Shown: piece after piece, positions 8,621-17,732 of the stretch | Numbering within the stretch: position 1 is the first letter of the stretch | How the letters are laid out: every line of letters begins with the position of its first letter | Source: an uncultured Alphaproteobacteria bacterium | GTDB taxonomy: Bacteria; Pseudomonadota; Alphaproteobacteria; Methylaequorales; Methylaequoraceae | NCBI GenBank assembly: GCA_902617375.1 | Contig: CACMWI010000004.1 | Coordinates: forward strand, 42,353 to 106,352 | Length of the DNA: 64,000 nucleotides | Direction: 5' to 3' | Translations under genes and position numbers: made by a program | The notes under the pieces: generated by a model | Seen by the model: the letters and a program-made list of their open reading frames with translations, nothing else | The model's database searches: none | Told to the model about the DNA's origin: nothing

Positions 8621-9097
8621 ATGTTTGTTCGCAATATAAAAGAGTTTAAAAAAAAAACTAATAAAAAAAAAATTATTTGTTTGGATTGTGGTAAGAAAAA
8701 AGTGGGAATAGCCATATCTGATGAAAATCACAAAATAAGTATGCCAATGGAAACATTAGTTAGAAATCTAGAATTTTACAAAAATATAATTAAAATCATT
8801 AATGAATACAATATCGGCGGCATTCTAGTTGGTTTACCTTTAGATGAAGAGAAAAAAATAAACAAAATGAGTCAATCTATTATTGATACTACTAAAAATT
8901 TAGATAATCACTTGAACAGATCCAAACTGAATATTCCGTTCTTCTTTTGGGACGAAAATTATACAAGTATAGAGGCTGAAGATTCAACATATGAATTTTT
9001 TAAAAATAGGAAAAAACAAAAAAAATTTTTAGATAAATTTGCAGCTAGGATTATTTTAGAAGATTTCTTTAATTCAAACCAAGAGACTAATGAATAA
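8621..9097 (+). CDS. ruvX: Putative pre-16S rRNA nuclease / Holliday-junction resolvase fold protein (YqgF)
   Basis: A 158-residue RNase H-like protein of the YqgF/RuvX family, involved in 16S rRNA 5'-end processing in E. coli. The core motifs are present: CLDCGKKKVGIAISD (first acidic residue), GGILVGLPL, FFWDENYTS (family usually has DER.TS) and the last acidic motif DKFAARIILEDFF. The N-terminus has about 15 extra lysine-rich residues. Its last 8 bases overlap the CoA-transferase gene, so the two are probably co-transcribed. In other alphaproteobacteria yqgF also sits between gatC and pyrB, which agrees with the context. Confidence 0.85.
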   Translation: MFVRNIKEFKKKTNKKKIICLDCGKKKVGIAISDENHKISMPMETLVRNLEFYKNIIKIINEYNIGGILVGLPLDEEKKINKMSQSIIDTTKNLDNHLNRSKLNIPFFFWDENYTSIEAEDSTYEFFKNRKKQKKFLDKFAARIILEDFFNSNQETNE

Positions 9098-10316
9098 AAA
9101 AATAAAACAACCGCTTGAAGACATCAACATTCTTGATCTAACCCGCGTATTAGCTGGACCAACATCAACACAAATTCTAGGAGACCTGGGAGCGAACATT
9201 ATAAAAATCGAACGGCCTTTAAGCGGAGACGATTCTCGAAATTTAGGCCCTCCATACCTTGATAAAAATTTAAAAAAACCGATGGAAAGTTCATATTTTC
9301 TCAGTGTCAATCGGAATAAAAATTCAGTTGAGCTCGACTTTACAAAAAAAGAGGGGCAGGAATTAGCAAAAAAATTAATAAAAAAATGTGACGTACTCGT
9401 AGAAAACTTTAGAGCTGGAAATTTGAAGCAATATGGGCTTGATTATAAAAGCATAAAAAAAATTAATCCTGAAATAATATATTGTTCAATTACCGGGTTT
9501 GGTCAAAATGGACCATATTCAAAAAGAGGAGGTTACGACTATTTGGTCCAAGCAATGGGGGGCATAATGAGTATTACTGGTGAAAAAAAAGGGAATCCTA
9601 CGAAAATTGGTGTTGGTGTTTCTGATATCATAACAGGGCTTTATTCTACTATAGGAATTTTATCAGCATTAAGATTTAAAGAATTAACAGGAAAAGGACA
9701 ACATCTTGATATTTCTTTGATGGACTCTCAGGTTTCTTGGTTAAGTTATGTAGCCCAAAATTATCTAATATCAGGAGAAATACCGGAACGTATTGGGAAT
9801 GATCATCCCTCAATTGTTCCATACCAAACAGTTAAAGCAAAAGATGGACTTATGGTTTTAGCAATTGCAAATGACAGGCAATTTAAAGAATTTTGCAAGT
9901 ATGCAAAAATATCAAACTTAATGAACGATCCTAAATTCAAAACTAATTCTTCAAGAGTTAATAACAGATGCGATCTTAATAAAATAATCAATAAAATTAT
10001 TAAAAAAAAGACCATAAAACAATGGGTTGAAGGATTGGTAAAAGTTAATGTTCCGTGTGGACCAATAAATAACATCAAACAAGTTTTTGAAGATAAACAA
10101 GTTAAATCAAGAAAAATGGTTATTTCAATGAAACATTCAAAATCAAAAAACAAAAAAATAAAATTAATCGCAAATCCAATAAACTTTTCAGAGTCTAAAA
10201 TTCAGTACAAAAAACCCCCTCCAGAATTGGGACAAGATACAATAGCAGTGCTAAAAAAGTTCTTAAAGTTAGACAGTAAAGATCTTTTTAATCTAAAGAA
10301 AAAAAAGATAATTTAA
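9090..10316 (+). CDS. CaiB/BaiF family (class III) CoA-transferase
   Basis: A 408-residue enzyme that moves CoA between carboxylic acids. The N-terminus has NILDLTRVLAGPTSTQILGD, with the acidic and RVLAGP features of the family, then KIERPLSGDD. NRNKNSVELDF and ENFRAGNLKQYGLDY follow, and SITGFGQNGPY carries the typical glycine loop. The expected catalytic aspartate fits the family position in the segment LDISLMDSQVSW. Substrate cannot be predicted: formyl-CoA, carnitine, succinate and bile-acid enzymes share these motifs. It overlaps ruvX by 8 bases and precedes pyrB by 45 bases. The C-terminal 20 residues are very lysine-rich. Confidence 0.85.
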   Translation: MNKKIKQPLEDINILDLTRVLAGPTSTQILGDLGANIIKIERPLSGDDSRNLGPPYLDKNLKKPMESSYFLSVNRNKNSVELDFTKKEGQELAKKLIKKCDVLVENFRAGNLKQYGLDYKSIKKINPEIIYCSITGFGQNGPYSKRGGYDYLVQAMGGIMSITGEKKGNPTKIGVGVSDIITGLYSTIGILSALRFKELTGKGQHLDISLMDSQVSWLSYVAQNYLISGEIPERIGNDHPSIVPYQTVKAKDGLMVLAIANDRQFKEFCKYAKISNLMNDPKFKTNSSRVNNRCDLNKIINKIIKKKTIKQWVEGLVKVNVPCGPINNIKQVFEDKQVKSRKMVISMKHSKSKNKKIKLIANPINFSESKIQYKKPPPELGQDTIAVLKKFLKLDSKDLFNLKKKKII

Positions 10317-10361
10317 GAAGAGTATTGAACAATTAAATTTTAGCTATAATATTCAATTTTA

Positions 10362-11306
10362 ATGACAGAGGAAAAAGTTTTCAAAAATTATCCTCATAAA
10401 CATCTACTAGGTATCGAGGGTCTTCTTCCAGACTCAATAAATTATTTAATTAATTTATCCAAAAAATATGCAAATTATCTTGAGGACAATAATCAAAAGC
10501 TTGATGATCTAAAAAATAAGACATGCATAAATTTATTTTTCGAGAACTCAACAAGAACTAGAACTTCTTTTGAACTTGCTGGAAAAAAGCTTGGTGCAGA
10601 CATGTTAAATATTTCAGTTGGCACAAGCTCTATTAAAAAAGGTGAGACATTAATCGACACAGCAATGACATTAAATGCGATGCAACCAGATCTCATAGTT
10701 GTAAGGCATAACGATGCTGGAGCTGTGAAACTTCTTTCTGAAAAAGTAAATTGTGGTGTCATAAATGCTGGAGACGGTCCGCACGAGCACCCAACACAAG
10801 CACTTCTTGATTCTTTAACAATTCTAAGAAGAAAAAAAACAATTTCTGGACTTAAAGTAGCAATTTGCGGTGACATTTTACACAGTAGAGTTGCAAGGTC
10901 TAACATTCATCTTCTTAATACATTAGGAGCTGAAGTAAGGGTAATAGGTCCAGCAACTCTTATTCCTAAAGAAATTGAATCAATGGGTGTAAAAGTTTTT
11001 TATAAAATGAAAGAGGGGTTAAAAAATGTTGATGTAATTATAATGCTAAGACTTCAACTTGAAAGAATGTCAGGCTCTTTTGTTCCTTCAATTAGAGAAT
11101 ACTTTAGGTATTATGGTTTAAATAATGGAAAATTGACCTACGCACAACCTGATGCATTGGTCCTTCATCCTGGACCTATGAACAGAGGAGTTGAAATAGA
11201 TTCTGAACTAGCTGACGACTTAGACAGATCTGCAATATTTGAACAAGTTCAAATGGGCGTTGCAGTCAGAATGGCTTGTTTGAAAGCCCTGATTAAGGAT
11301 AGATAA
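10362..11306 (+). CDS. pyrB: Aspartate carbamoyltransferase catalytic subunit
   Basis: Catalyses carbamoyl phosphate + aspartate to carbamoyl aspartate in de novo pyrimidine synthesis. At 314 residues it is full length. The carbamoyl-phosphate binding motif [11 protein letters not shown] is present, as are HPTQALLD and the aspartate-binding MLRLQLERM. The C-terminal [13 protein letters not shown] is also typical. No regulatory subunit gene (pyrI) is adjacent. The next gene, two bases on, is a dihydroorotase homologue that lacks zinc-binding histidines, as in the PyrB-PyrC' complexes of Pseudomonas; a similar structural complex is likely here. Confidence 0.97.
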   Translation: MTEEKVFKNYPHKHLLGIEGLLPDSINYLINLSKKYANYLEDNNQKLDDLKNKTCINLFFENSTRTRTSFELAGKKLGADMLNISVGTSSIKKGETLIDTAMTLNAMQPDLIVVRHNDAGAVKLLSEKVNCGVINAGDGPHEHPTQALLDSLTILRRKKTISGLKVAICGDILHSRVARSNIHLLNTLGAEVRVIGPATLIPKEIESMGVKVFYKMKEGLKNVDVIIMLRLQLERMSGSFVPSIREYFRYYGLNNGKLTYAQPDALVLHPGPMNRGVEIDSELADDLDRSAIFEQVQMGVAVRMACLKALIKDR

Positions 11307-11308
11307 AA

Positions 11309-12625
11309 ATGAACTTAAAAATTCCTTTTAATAATTCAAAACTACCGATTAACTATTTGTTAAAAAATGGTTCAGTAATTGATCCAGATAAAAATACAAT
11401 AGAAAAAAAAGACGTCCTTATCGAAGGTAAATTAATCAAAGCTTTGAAAAAAAATATTTCAGTTGATGAGAAAAAATTTAAAATAATTGATTGCAATAAT
11501 TTTTTCATTTCACCTGGAATTGTTGACATGAGAGTCAATATTGGAGAACCAGGTTTTGAGCATAAAGAAACAATAAAAAGTGCATGTAAAGCTGCAGCAA
11601 GTGGTGGTGTAACATCAATGGTCTGTATGCCGAACACTTACCCGGCAATTGATCAACCTGCTATCATTCAAAGTATTCAAAGAAAAGCAAGAGAAATATC
11701 ACTGAGCAAGGTTTTTTGCACTGGATGCATAACAAGGGGCGCAGAGGGAAATGAAATTTGTGAGTTACAACTTATGAGAGAATTTGGAGCTTTAGGTTTT
11801 ACTGATGGAAATAAAAGTGTATCTAATGCGAGAGTCATGAAAAGAGCACTTAACTATGCAAAATCATTTGATGGTCTTATCATTCAACATGCTGAAGAGC
11901 CGGAATTAAGTCAAGGAGGTATGGTAAATGAAGGAGAGTTTGCTACAAGAATGGGACTTACTGGGATACCAAATTATTCTGAAGCAATGATTATTGAAAG
12001 AGACCTGTGGTTAGTACGAGATACAAAATGCAGATATCACGTGAGTCACATTTCAACAACAGAATCAGTAGAAATCATTAGAAAAGCAAAAAAAGAAGGT
12101 CTTCCTATTACTTGCGACACTGCCCCCCCCTACTTTATGTTAAATGAATTATCTCTTGAAAATTATAGAACTTTCGCAAAACTCTCTCCACCGTTGAGAA
12201 CAGAAGAAGATAGAAATAATATAATTAATGGTATTTTAGACGGAACAATAGATGTAATTGTATCAGATCACACACCACACGACCAAGACGCTAAAAGACT
12301 CCCTTTTAATCAGGCTGAGTTTGGTGGTGTAGGATTAGAAACACTCTTACCGATGACACTAAATCTTGTAAATAATACCAAACTAGGTTTAATTAAAGCT
12401 ATATCTTTGATTACGAAAAACCCCTCTGAAATTTTAGGCTTAAAAACTGGAAAAATATCTCCAGATTCAGAAGCTGACTTGATAGTTTTTGATTTAGAAA
12501 AACCATGGAAAATTAATTCAGAAAGTTTTCATAGCAAATCAAAAAACTCTCCATTTGATGGCATTTTAGTTCAAGGAAAAAATTTAATGACGTTTGTGAG
12601 AGGTAGACTTGTATATAAATCTTGA
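11309..12625 (+). CDS. Dihydroorotase-like protein, probably non-catalytic (PyrC'/PyrX type)
   Basis: A 438-residue amidohydrolase-fold protein of the class I dihydroorotase group. Active enzymes have a zinc-binding H-x-H-x-R in the first barrel strand. Here the segment reads VDMRVNIGEPG (residues about 72-82), so both histidines and the arginine are replaced. Later motifs are kept: IQHAEE, YHVSHIST and VSDHTPHD. Loss of the first pair is known in the inactive PyrC' subunits that hold PyrB in a complex, and similar pyrB-linked proteins are widespread in alphaproteobacteria. I infer a structural role, with true dihydroorotase activity encoded elsewhere. The stop overlaps plsY by 17 bases. Confidence 0.85.
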   Translation: MNLKIPFNNSKLPINYLLKNGSVIDPDKNTIEKKDVLIEGKLIKALKKNISVDEKKFKIIDCNNFFISPGIVDMRVNIGEPGFEHKETIKSACKAAASGGVTSMVCMPNTYPAIDQPAIIQSIQRKAREISLSKVFCTGCITRGAEGNEICELQLMREFGALGFTDGNKSVSNARVMKRALNYAKSFDGLIIQHAEEPELSQGGMVNEGEFATRMGLTGIPNYSEAMIIERDLWLVRDTKCRYHVSHISTTESVEIIRKAKKEGLPITCDTAPPYFMLNELSLENYRTFAKLSPPLRTEEDRNNIINGILDGTIDVIVSDHTPHDQDAKRLPFNQAEFGGVGLETLLPMTLNLVNNTKLGLIKAISLITKNPSEILGLKTGKISPDSEADLIVFDLEKPWKINSESFHSKSKNSPFDGILVQGKNLMTFVRGRLVYKS

Positions 12626-13196
12626 AGCAATTTTAATTTCATTGAGTTGTTATTTTGTTGGATCAATCCCTTTCGGATTACTGTTATCTAAATTTTTCAA
12701 TAAAAGTGATCCCAGGCTAATTGGATCAAAAAATATTGGAGCAACAAATATAGTTAGAACGAGTGGATGGAAACTTGGATTATTAACATTAATTTTTGAC
12801 ATGCTAAAAGGTTTAATTCCCGTGGTTATTTTTAAAAATCATTTAGTTGAACAGAGTTTTATAATTTTATTTATTTTTCTTGGTCATCTTTTTCCAATAT
12901 GGATAAGATTTAAAGGAGGAAAAGGCATTGCTGTGATCATAGGGTGCTTATTTGGATATAATTTTTTTTATGGTTTAATTTTTAGTCTTGTGTGGCTAAT
13001 TACTGCTATTGTGAGTAAATATTCTTCACTTTCAGCTTTAGTTGCTTCACTAAGCATCTTAATTATAATTTACTTAGATAATGATAATATTTTCTTAATA
13101 ATACTATTAATGGTAATTATGATTTTTTTTAAACATATCTCTAATATAAAAAGGCTAGTGAGAGGAGATGAATTAAAAATTAATTTAAAAAAATAA
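12609..13196 (+). CDS. plsY: Acyl-phosphate glycerol-3-phosphate acyltransferase
   Basis: An integral membrane enzyme that makes lysophosphatidic acid from acyl-phosphate and glycerol-3-phosphate, the first step of phospholipid synthesis. The 195-residue length is normal. Three family motifs are visible: GSIPFGLLL with the following DPR..GSKNIGATN (glycerol-phosphate site), FLGHLFPIWIRFKGGKGIA (catalytic loop), and several hydrophobic helices around them. It overlaps the upstream dihydroorotase-like gene by 17 bases. In many alphaproteobacteria dprA lies between plsY and topA; here topA follows after only 49 bases, so dprA is not at this place. Confidence 0.94.
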   Translation: MYINLEAILISLSCYFVGSIPFGLLLSKFFNKSDPRLIGSKNIGATNIVRTSGWKLGLLTLIFDMLKGLIPVVIFKNHLVEQSFIILFIFLGHLFPIWIRFKGGKGIAVIIGCLFGYNFFYGLIFSLVWLITAIVSKYSSLSALVASLSILIIIYLDNDNIFLIILLMVIMIFFKHISNIKRLVRGDELKINLKK

Positions 13197-13205
13197 AAAT
13201 TATTT

Positions 13206-13234
13206 TTGACATTTCTCACTTATAATTATAGATA
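13206..13234 (+). promoter_or_regulatory. Possible sigma-70 type promoter for topA
   Basis: A perfect -35 hexamer TTGACA lies at 13206-13211 in the short gap before topA. The -10 element is weaker: TAGATA at 13229-13234 gives 17-base spacing, or TATAGA at 13227-13232 gives 15. In such AT-rich DNA the -10 match carries little weight, so the evidence is mostly the -35 element and its place. Confidence 0.35.
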
Positions 13235-13245
13235 ACTTCATTATT

Positions 13246-15693
13246 ATGAAACTTCTCATTGTTGAATCACCTGCTAAAGCTAAAACTATCAAAGGTTATC
13301 TTGAGGATGACTTTGAAGTAATTTCAAGTATTGGTCATTTCCGTGATTTACCTGAAAAGGGAATAGGAATTTCAGAGGACGAAAATTTCACGGTAGATGA
13401 ATGGGTTGTAGATAAGAAAAAAGCTGATCCAATATTAAAGGGTATAAAACAAGCAAAAGAAATTTTTTTAGCCTTAGATCCTGACAGAGAAGGTGAACTC
13501 ATTGCCTGGCACGTTGTTGAATTATGTAAAGAAAAAAAATTGCATCAAAATAAAACTTTTAAAAGAATTGAATTTTCAGCAATAAGAAAACTAGATATTT
13601 TAGATGCTATAAAAAAACCAAGAAATATTAATCAACATCTTGTTGATGCAGCGATTACAAGAAGATTTTTAGATAAATTCTTTGGATATAAAATTTCACC
13701 AATAACTACTAGAAGAACAATTTTTGGTAAGTCTGCTGGTCGTGTCCAGTCTCCCACATTAAAAATACTTTGTGAAAGAGAACGAGAGATAGATCTATTT
13801 ATTCCAAAAGAATTTTGGGAAGTAATCATAGAAATTGAAGATGAGAATGGAAATAAGATGACTAGTAGTATTTATTCTGACAATGGTAAAAAAATCGAAA
13901 AACTATCTATCGAAAGTGAAATCCAAGCCACATCTATTAAGGATAGATTGCTAAAAAAAAAATTTTTAATTGAAGATGTAGCAAAAAAAGAAAAAAAAAG
14001 AAGTCCTTATAGCCCTTTTTCAAATTCGCTTTTACTCCAAGATGCATCATCAAAGCTAGGATTTAGTCCAAAATATACAAATTCTTTGGCACAACAACTT
14101 AAAGATGGAATAGGTAGTCTAGGCGCACTAATTACGTATCATAGATCAGACTCAAATAAGATGAAGAAGAGTGAAGTTGATAGTTTAAGACAAATTATAA
14201 GTAACGACATTGGGGAAAATTTTCTATCAAAAGAAGAGATTATATATAAAGAAAAGTCTAAATTTGTTCAGCAAGGTCATGAAGCAGTTACCCCAACCCA
14301 ACTTCAAAAAAAACCTGAAGACGTAAAAAAAGAATTAAACGACGATCAATTTAAACTCTACGATTTAATATGGAAAAGAACAGTAGCCTCTCAAATGTCT
14401 CAAAGCAAGAATCTTGAAACGTCATATTTTATTAAAGGAGAAGAATTTCTTTTAAAATCATCAGGAAGTATCCAAATTTTTGAAGGATTTAAAAAAATTT
14501 ATAATTATTCAGAGAAAAATGATGATCTCCAAAAGCTTCCAAATTTAAAAGTAGGAGATATCGTAAACATCTCTAAAATTGAAATTAAGCAAAACCACAC
14601 AAAACCTCCCAATAGATATTCCGAGGCGGGTTTAATCAAAAAGTTAGAAGAACTCGGAATAGGAAGGCCTTCAACATATGTTTCAATTTTTACTAAGCTT
14701 GAAAGCAATAACTATATTTCAATAAAGAATAAATCTTTAATTCCAAGTTCGAGAGGTAAAATTTTATCAAAATTCCTAGATGGGTTTTTTTTTAAATTTG
14801 TGGATTATCAATTTACAGCTGATCTCGAAGAACAGCTTGATGAAATTACTCAATCAAAAAAAGATTGGAAAAATATACTTCAAGCTTTTCTAAAACTTTT
14901 AAACTCTGCTGTCGATGACGTTAAAGAAAAAAGTATTACTGAAGTTATAAATAAAATAAACGAATTGAGCCCAGAAATTCTAAAAAAGAAAAATTGTCCA
15001 AAATGTAATGATGGGGAACTAACCATTAAATTTGCGTCTTCAGGACCTTTTTTAGGTTGTACCAATTACAACAAAGACGACAAAAATGCGTGCAAATATA
15101 GCTCAGCAATTGGTGATGATGAAGATAACAAAGACCTGACTGGAGATGGAAAAAAAATTGGGGTTGAACCGTCAACTGGTAATCAAATTTTTTTAAAAAT
15201 TGGACGATATGGCAGATACCTAGAAATGCAAAGAGATGACGATAAACCTAAAAGAGTGAGTATTCCTAAAAATATAAGTAATGAAGAAATTAATCTCGAA
15301 AAATCTCTCAAATACTTAAAATTACCAAGATTCATTGGGATATTTCCAGAAACAAAAGAGGATATAACTGCTTCAATAGGACCATACGGACCTTATCTCA
15401 AGCATGGAAAAAAATTTATTTCTTTAAAAGAAGACGACGTCGCAGAAGTTGGCATAAATCGAGCAATTGAATTAATACAAAAGAATCTTGATGAAAAAAA
15501 GGAGATCATCATTGGGCTTCACCCTGAAACAAAAAAGAATATTGTCCAAAAAAAAGGGATAAAAGGACGACCTGACTATTTATCATATAATAAAAAGAAT
15601 TACTCCCTATCAGACGGTCTTGATAAAAGTGCTATTACATTAGAAAAAGCCATAGAGATCATAGAACAAAGTAAAAAAACTAAAAAAAAATAA
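13246..15693 (+). CDS. topA: DNA topoisomerase I
   Basis: A type IA topoisomerase that relaxes negative supercoils. At 815 residues it is of standard size. The TOPRIM domain begins LLIVESPAKAKTIKGYL and includes the metal site LDPDREGE (about residues 77-84). The active-site tyrosine lies in ITYHRSDS. The region around QGHEAVTPT is also typical. The C-terminus has one four-cysteine zinc finger (CPKC...GCTNY...C, about residues 585-622). Repeats of the alphaproteobacterial TopA tail follow (GRYGRYLEM, GPYGPYLKHGKKF), ending in a lysine-rich tail. RNase R begins 10 bases after the stop, so the two genes are likely co-transcribed. Confidence 0.97.
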   Translation: MKLLIVESPAKAKTIKGYLEDDFEVISSIGHFRDLPEKGIGISEDENFTVDEWVVDKKKADPILKGIKQAKEIFLALDPDREGELIAWHVVELCKEKKLHQNKTFKRIEFSAIRKLDILDAIKKPRNINQHLVDAAITRRFLDKFFGYKISPITTRRTIFGKSAGRVQSPTLKILCEREREIDLFIPKEFWEVIIEIEDENGNKMTSSIYSDNGKKIEKLSIESEIQATSIKDRLLKKKFLIEDVAKKEKKRSPYSPFSNSLLLQDASSKLGFSPKYTNSLAQQLKDGIGSLGALITYHRSDSNKMKKSEVDSLRQIISNDIGENFLSKEEIIYKEKSKFVQQGHEAVTPTQLQKKPEDVKKELNDDQFKLYDLIWKRTVASQMSQSKNLETSYFIKGEEFLLKSSGSIQIFEGFKKIYNYSEKNDDLQKLPNLKVGDIVNISKIEIKQNHTKPPNRYSEAGLIKKLEELGIGRPSTYVSIFTKLESNNYISIKNKSLIPSSRGKILSKFLDGFFFKFVDYQFTADLEEQLDEITQSKKDWKNILQAFLKLLNSAVDDVKEKSITEVINKINELSPEILKKKNCPKCNDGELTIKFASSGPFLGCTNYNKDDKNACKYSSAIGDDEDNKDLTGDGKKIGVEPSTGNQIFLKIGRYGRYLEMQRDDDKPKRVSIPKNISNEEINLEKSLKYLKLPRFIGIFPETKEDITASIGPYGPYLKHGKKFISLKEDDVAEVGINRAIELIQKNLDEKKEIIIGLHPETKKNIVQKKGIKGRPDYLSYNKKNYSLSDGLDKSAITLEKAIEIIEQSKKTKKK

Positions 15694-15703
15694 TTTACTT
15701 TTA

Positions 15704-17176
15704 GTGACCAAAATATCTTCAACAATGAAAAAAAAAAAAGAAAAAAAAATCCAACTATGCGATATCATTGACAATGAAATAAAAGATAATAGTTTGAGAA
15801 ATGGTTTTCCAAAATCTTTCGATTCTCACATTAAACAACTTAAAACAAAAAAAATAATCAATCATAAGGATTTTACAGATATTCCGTTTGTTACAATTGA
15901 CGGACAAGATAGTAAGGATTTCGACGATGCTGTTTGGTCGGAAACAAAAAAAGGAATAACCAATATTATGATTGCAATTTCCGATGTGAGTTTTTTTATT
16001 GAAAAAAATGATCCGTTGGATTTGGAAGCAAAAAAAAGAGGAAATTCATTCTATTTTCCTGATAGAGTTATTCCAATGTTTCCCAATGAAATTTCAAATG
16101 ACATATGCTCGCTTATTCCAAATAAAGAGAGAGCATCAGTAATCACCGAAATCAAAATCAAAAATTTCAAAGTTATTAGTTTCAAAATTCACAGAGCAAA
16201 AATAATTTCAGTTGCACGATTAACCTACAATGAAGTTGATAGAATATTTTTTTCTAATGAAAAGAAAAACAGATTTTATAGTCTTGTAAAAAATTTATTT
16301 GAGTGTTACAGAGTTTTGAAAAAAATATCAGAAAAAAAAAATAAAATAAATTTCGTCTCAGATGAATTTGAAATCATTGAAAATAAAAATAAAAACTTTA
16401 TTTTTAAAAAGAAAAAATCTTTAGAGTCCTATAAACTTATTGAAGAATTAATGGTCATAGCTAATGAGAATATAGCAAAGTTTATAAAAAATAATAATTT
16501 AAACTCCATCTTCAGAAATCATGAAAAACCAAAATTAGATAAAATCAATGAACTAAAAAAAATGTTACGAGACAATAGTATAATCACGAATTCAAATTTT
16601 AATAATCAAAAAGATTTTATTAATATTCTAAAATATATAAATAAAGATAACTTTATTTTAAATGATGCATTACTTAAGACTCAATCAAAAGCATTTTATA
16701 GTTGCGAGAATTTTGGACATTTTGGACTTGGACTAGACTATTATACACACTTTACCTCACCTATAAGGAGGTATTCAGATTTAAGGGTGCATCGAGATGT
16801 TTTAGATTTTGTTTTTGAGGGAAAAAAAAACTCAGTTGAAAAATCACTTGATGACCATTTAACATCTCAAGAAAAAAAATCAGATAGTATTGAAAGAAAA
16901 ATTTTAGAACGAGCTTGTAGCCTTTATATTAAATTCAAAAAAATCAAATATTTTTATGGTACCATCGATGCTATTGAAAATTTTGGTATTTTTATAAGGG
17001 CAATTGATCTACCATTCTCATGTTTAGTAAGAAATAAAAATAGATACTCTAGAAACTCTAAATTAAAGTCGCAAGAAAATAGCTTTAGAGTTGGTCAAAA
17101 AGTTTCATTTAAAATTAAACGAAATGATATATTTTCAGGAAAAATTTTAGGGGAGAATGTTAAAATAATAAATTAA
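15704..17176 (+). CDS. rnr: RNase R/RNase II family exoribonuclease, N-terminally short
   Basis: A 3'-5' exoribonuclease. The RNB catalytic domain starts near residue 55 with FVTIDGQDSKDFDDAVW, which holds the metal-binding aspartates. It continues through RGNSFYFPDRVIPMFP and ends near FGHFGLGLDYYTHFTSPIRRYSDL. A C-terminal S1 domain (GTIDAIENFGIFIRAI, then VGQKVSFKI) follows. Usual RNase R has about 700-800 residues with a helix-turn-helix and two cold-shock domains before RNB. This one has 490, and only about 50 lysine-rich residues precede RNB. The upstream frame is occupied by topA, so the missing part is not hidden. It starts at GTG. It may be a streamlined RNase R or a distinct RNB enzyme. 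Confidence 0.85.
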   Translation: MTKISSTMKKKKEKKIQLCDIIDNEIKDNSLRNGFPKSFDSHIKQLKTKKIINHKDFTDIPFVTIDGQDSKDFDDAVWSETKKGITNIMIAISDVSFFIEKNDPLDLEAKKRGNSFYFPDRVIPMFPNEISNDICSLIPNKERASVITEIKIKNFKVISFKIHRAKIISVARLTYNEVDRIFFSNEKKNRFYSLVKNLFECYRVLKKISEKKNKINFVSDEFEIIENKNKNFIFKKKKSLESYKLIEELMVIANENIAKFIKNNNLNSIFRNHEKPKLDKINELKKMLRDNSIITNSNFNNQKDFINILKYINKDNFILNDALLKTQSKAFYSCENFGHFGLGLDYYTHFTSPIRRYSDLRVHRDVLDFVFEGKKNSVEKSLDDHLTSQEKKSDSIERKILERACSLYIKFKKIKYFYGTIDAIENFGIFIRAIDLPFSCLVRNKNRYSRNSKLKSQENSFRVGQKVSFKIKRNDIFSGKILGENVKIIN

Positions 17177-17180
17177 GTTT

Positions 17181-17534
17181 ATGAATAAATTAGAACATAT
17201 GAAACGTGGATTTAACAAAAGGTGTCCTTGTTGTGGTTTAACTCCAATATTTAAAAGTTATGTAAAAACTTATAATAAATGTAAATGTTGTGGAATAAAA
17301 TTATCTGACTACAAATCAGATGATGGTCCAGCTTATATAACAATTTTTATAATTGGTCATATATTAATACCCTTAATTTTATTAACTGAAAAATACTTTA
17401 GTCCTTCTTTATACCTTCAAATGTTTATTTGGCCACTGATAACAATTTTATCTAGCTTATGGTTGTTACCAAGGGTTAAAGGAGCTTTTATTGGAGTACA
17501 AATTTTCTTAGATGATAAATCACGTAAGACTTGA
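17181..17534 (+). CDS. DUF983 membrane protein with N-terminal zinc ribbon
   Basis: A 117-residue protein. The first part carries two cysteine pairs, CPCC (residues 15-18) and CKCC (about 34-37), a likely zinc ribbon. Two hydrophobic segments follow (about residues 55-75 and 80-100). RGFNKRCPCCG and SDDGPAYITIFIIGHI are the signature blocks of DUF983, an alphaproteobacterial family of unknown function. It lies four bases after rnr and just before rpmG, which is its usual neighbourhood. The stop codon overlaps the -35 element proposed for rpmG. Confidence 0.85.
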   Translation: MNKLEHMKRGFNKRCPCCGLTPIFKSYVKTYNKCKCCGIKLSDYKSDDGPAYITIFIIGHILIPLILLTEKYFSPSLYLQMFIWPLITILSSLWLLPRVKGAFIGVQIFLDDKSRKT

Positions 17535-17558
17535 CAGTTTTAATAAAATTTATATAAA
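17531..17558 (+). promoter_or_regulatory. Promoter for rpmG
   Basis: TTGACA at 17531-17536 and TATAAA at 17553-17558 with 16-base spacing form a near-consensus sigma-70 type promoter. The expected start of transcription, 6-7 bases after the -10, falls at or within one base of the rpmG ATG at 17565. The message could therefore be leaderless or have a very short leader. Confidence 0.5.
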
Positions 17559-17564
17559 TTCAAC

Positions 17565-17732
17565 ATGGCTAAATCTAATACGATACAAGTAAAAATGGTA
17601 AGTACAGCTGATACCGGCTATTTTTACGTTAAATTCAAAAATCCAAAATCAATGACTGAAAAGCTTGAAATGAAAAAATACGACCCAAAAGTCAGAAAAC
17701 ACGTAATTTTTAAAGAACAAAAAATCAAGTAG
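17565..17732 (+). CDS. rpmG: 50S ribosomal protein L33
   Basis: A 55-residue ribosomal protein beginning [21 protein letters not shown], with the family core [27 protein letters not shown] split over its middle and end. No CxxC pairs are present, so it is the zinc-independent (C-minus) form. It is preceded by its own strong promoter. The last 8 bases overlap the end of aspS on the opposite strand. Too short to have been listed by a simple length filter, but the match is unmistakable. Confidence 0.96.
   Translation: MAKSNTIQVKMVSTADTGYFYVKFKNPKSMTEKLEMKKYDPKVRKHVIFKEQKIK

Noticed and set aside
10493..10906. 137-residue minus-strand frame
   Set aside because: Opposite pyrB; a shadow of the strongly biased coding sequence.
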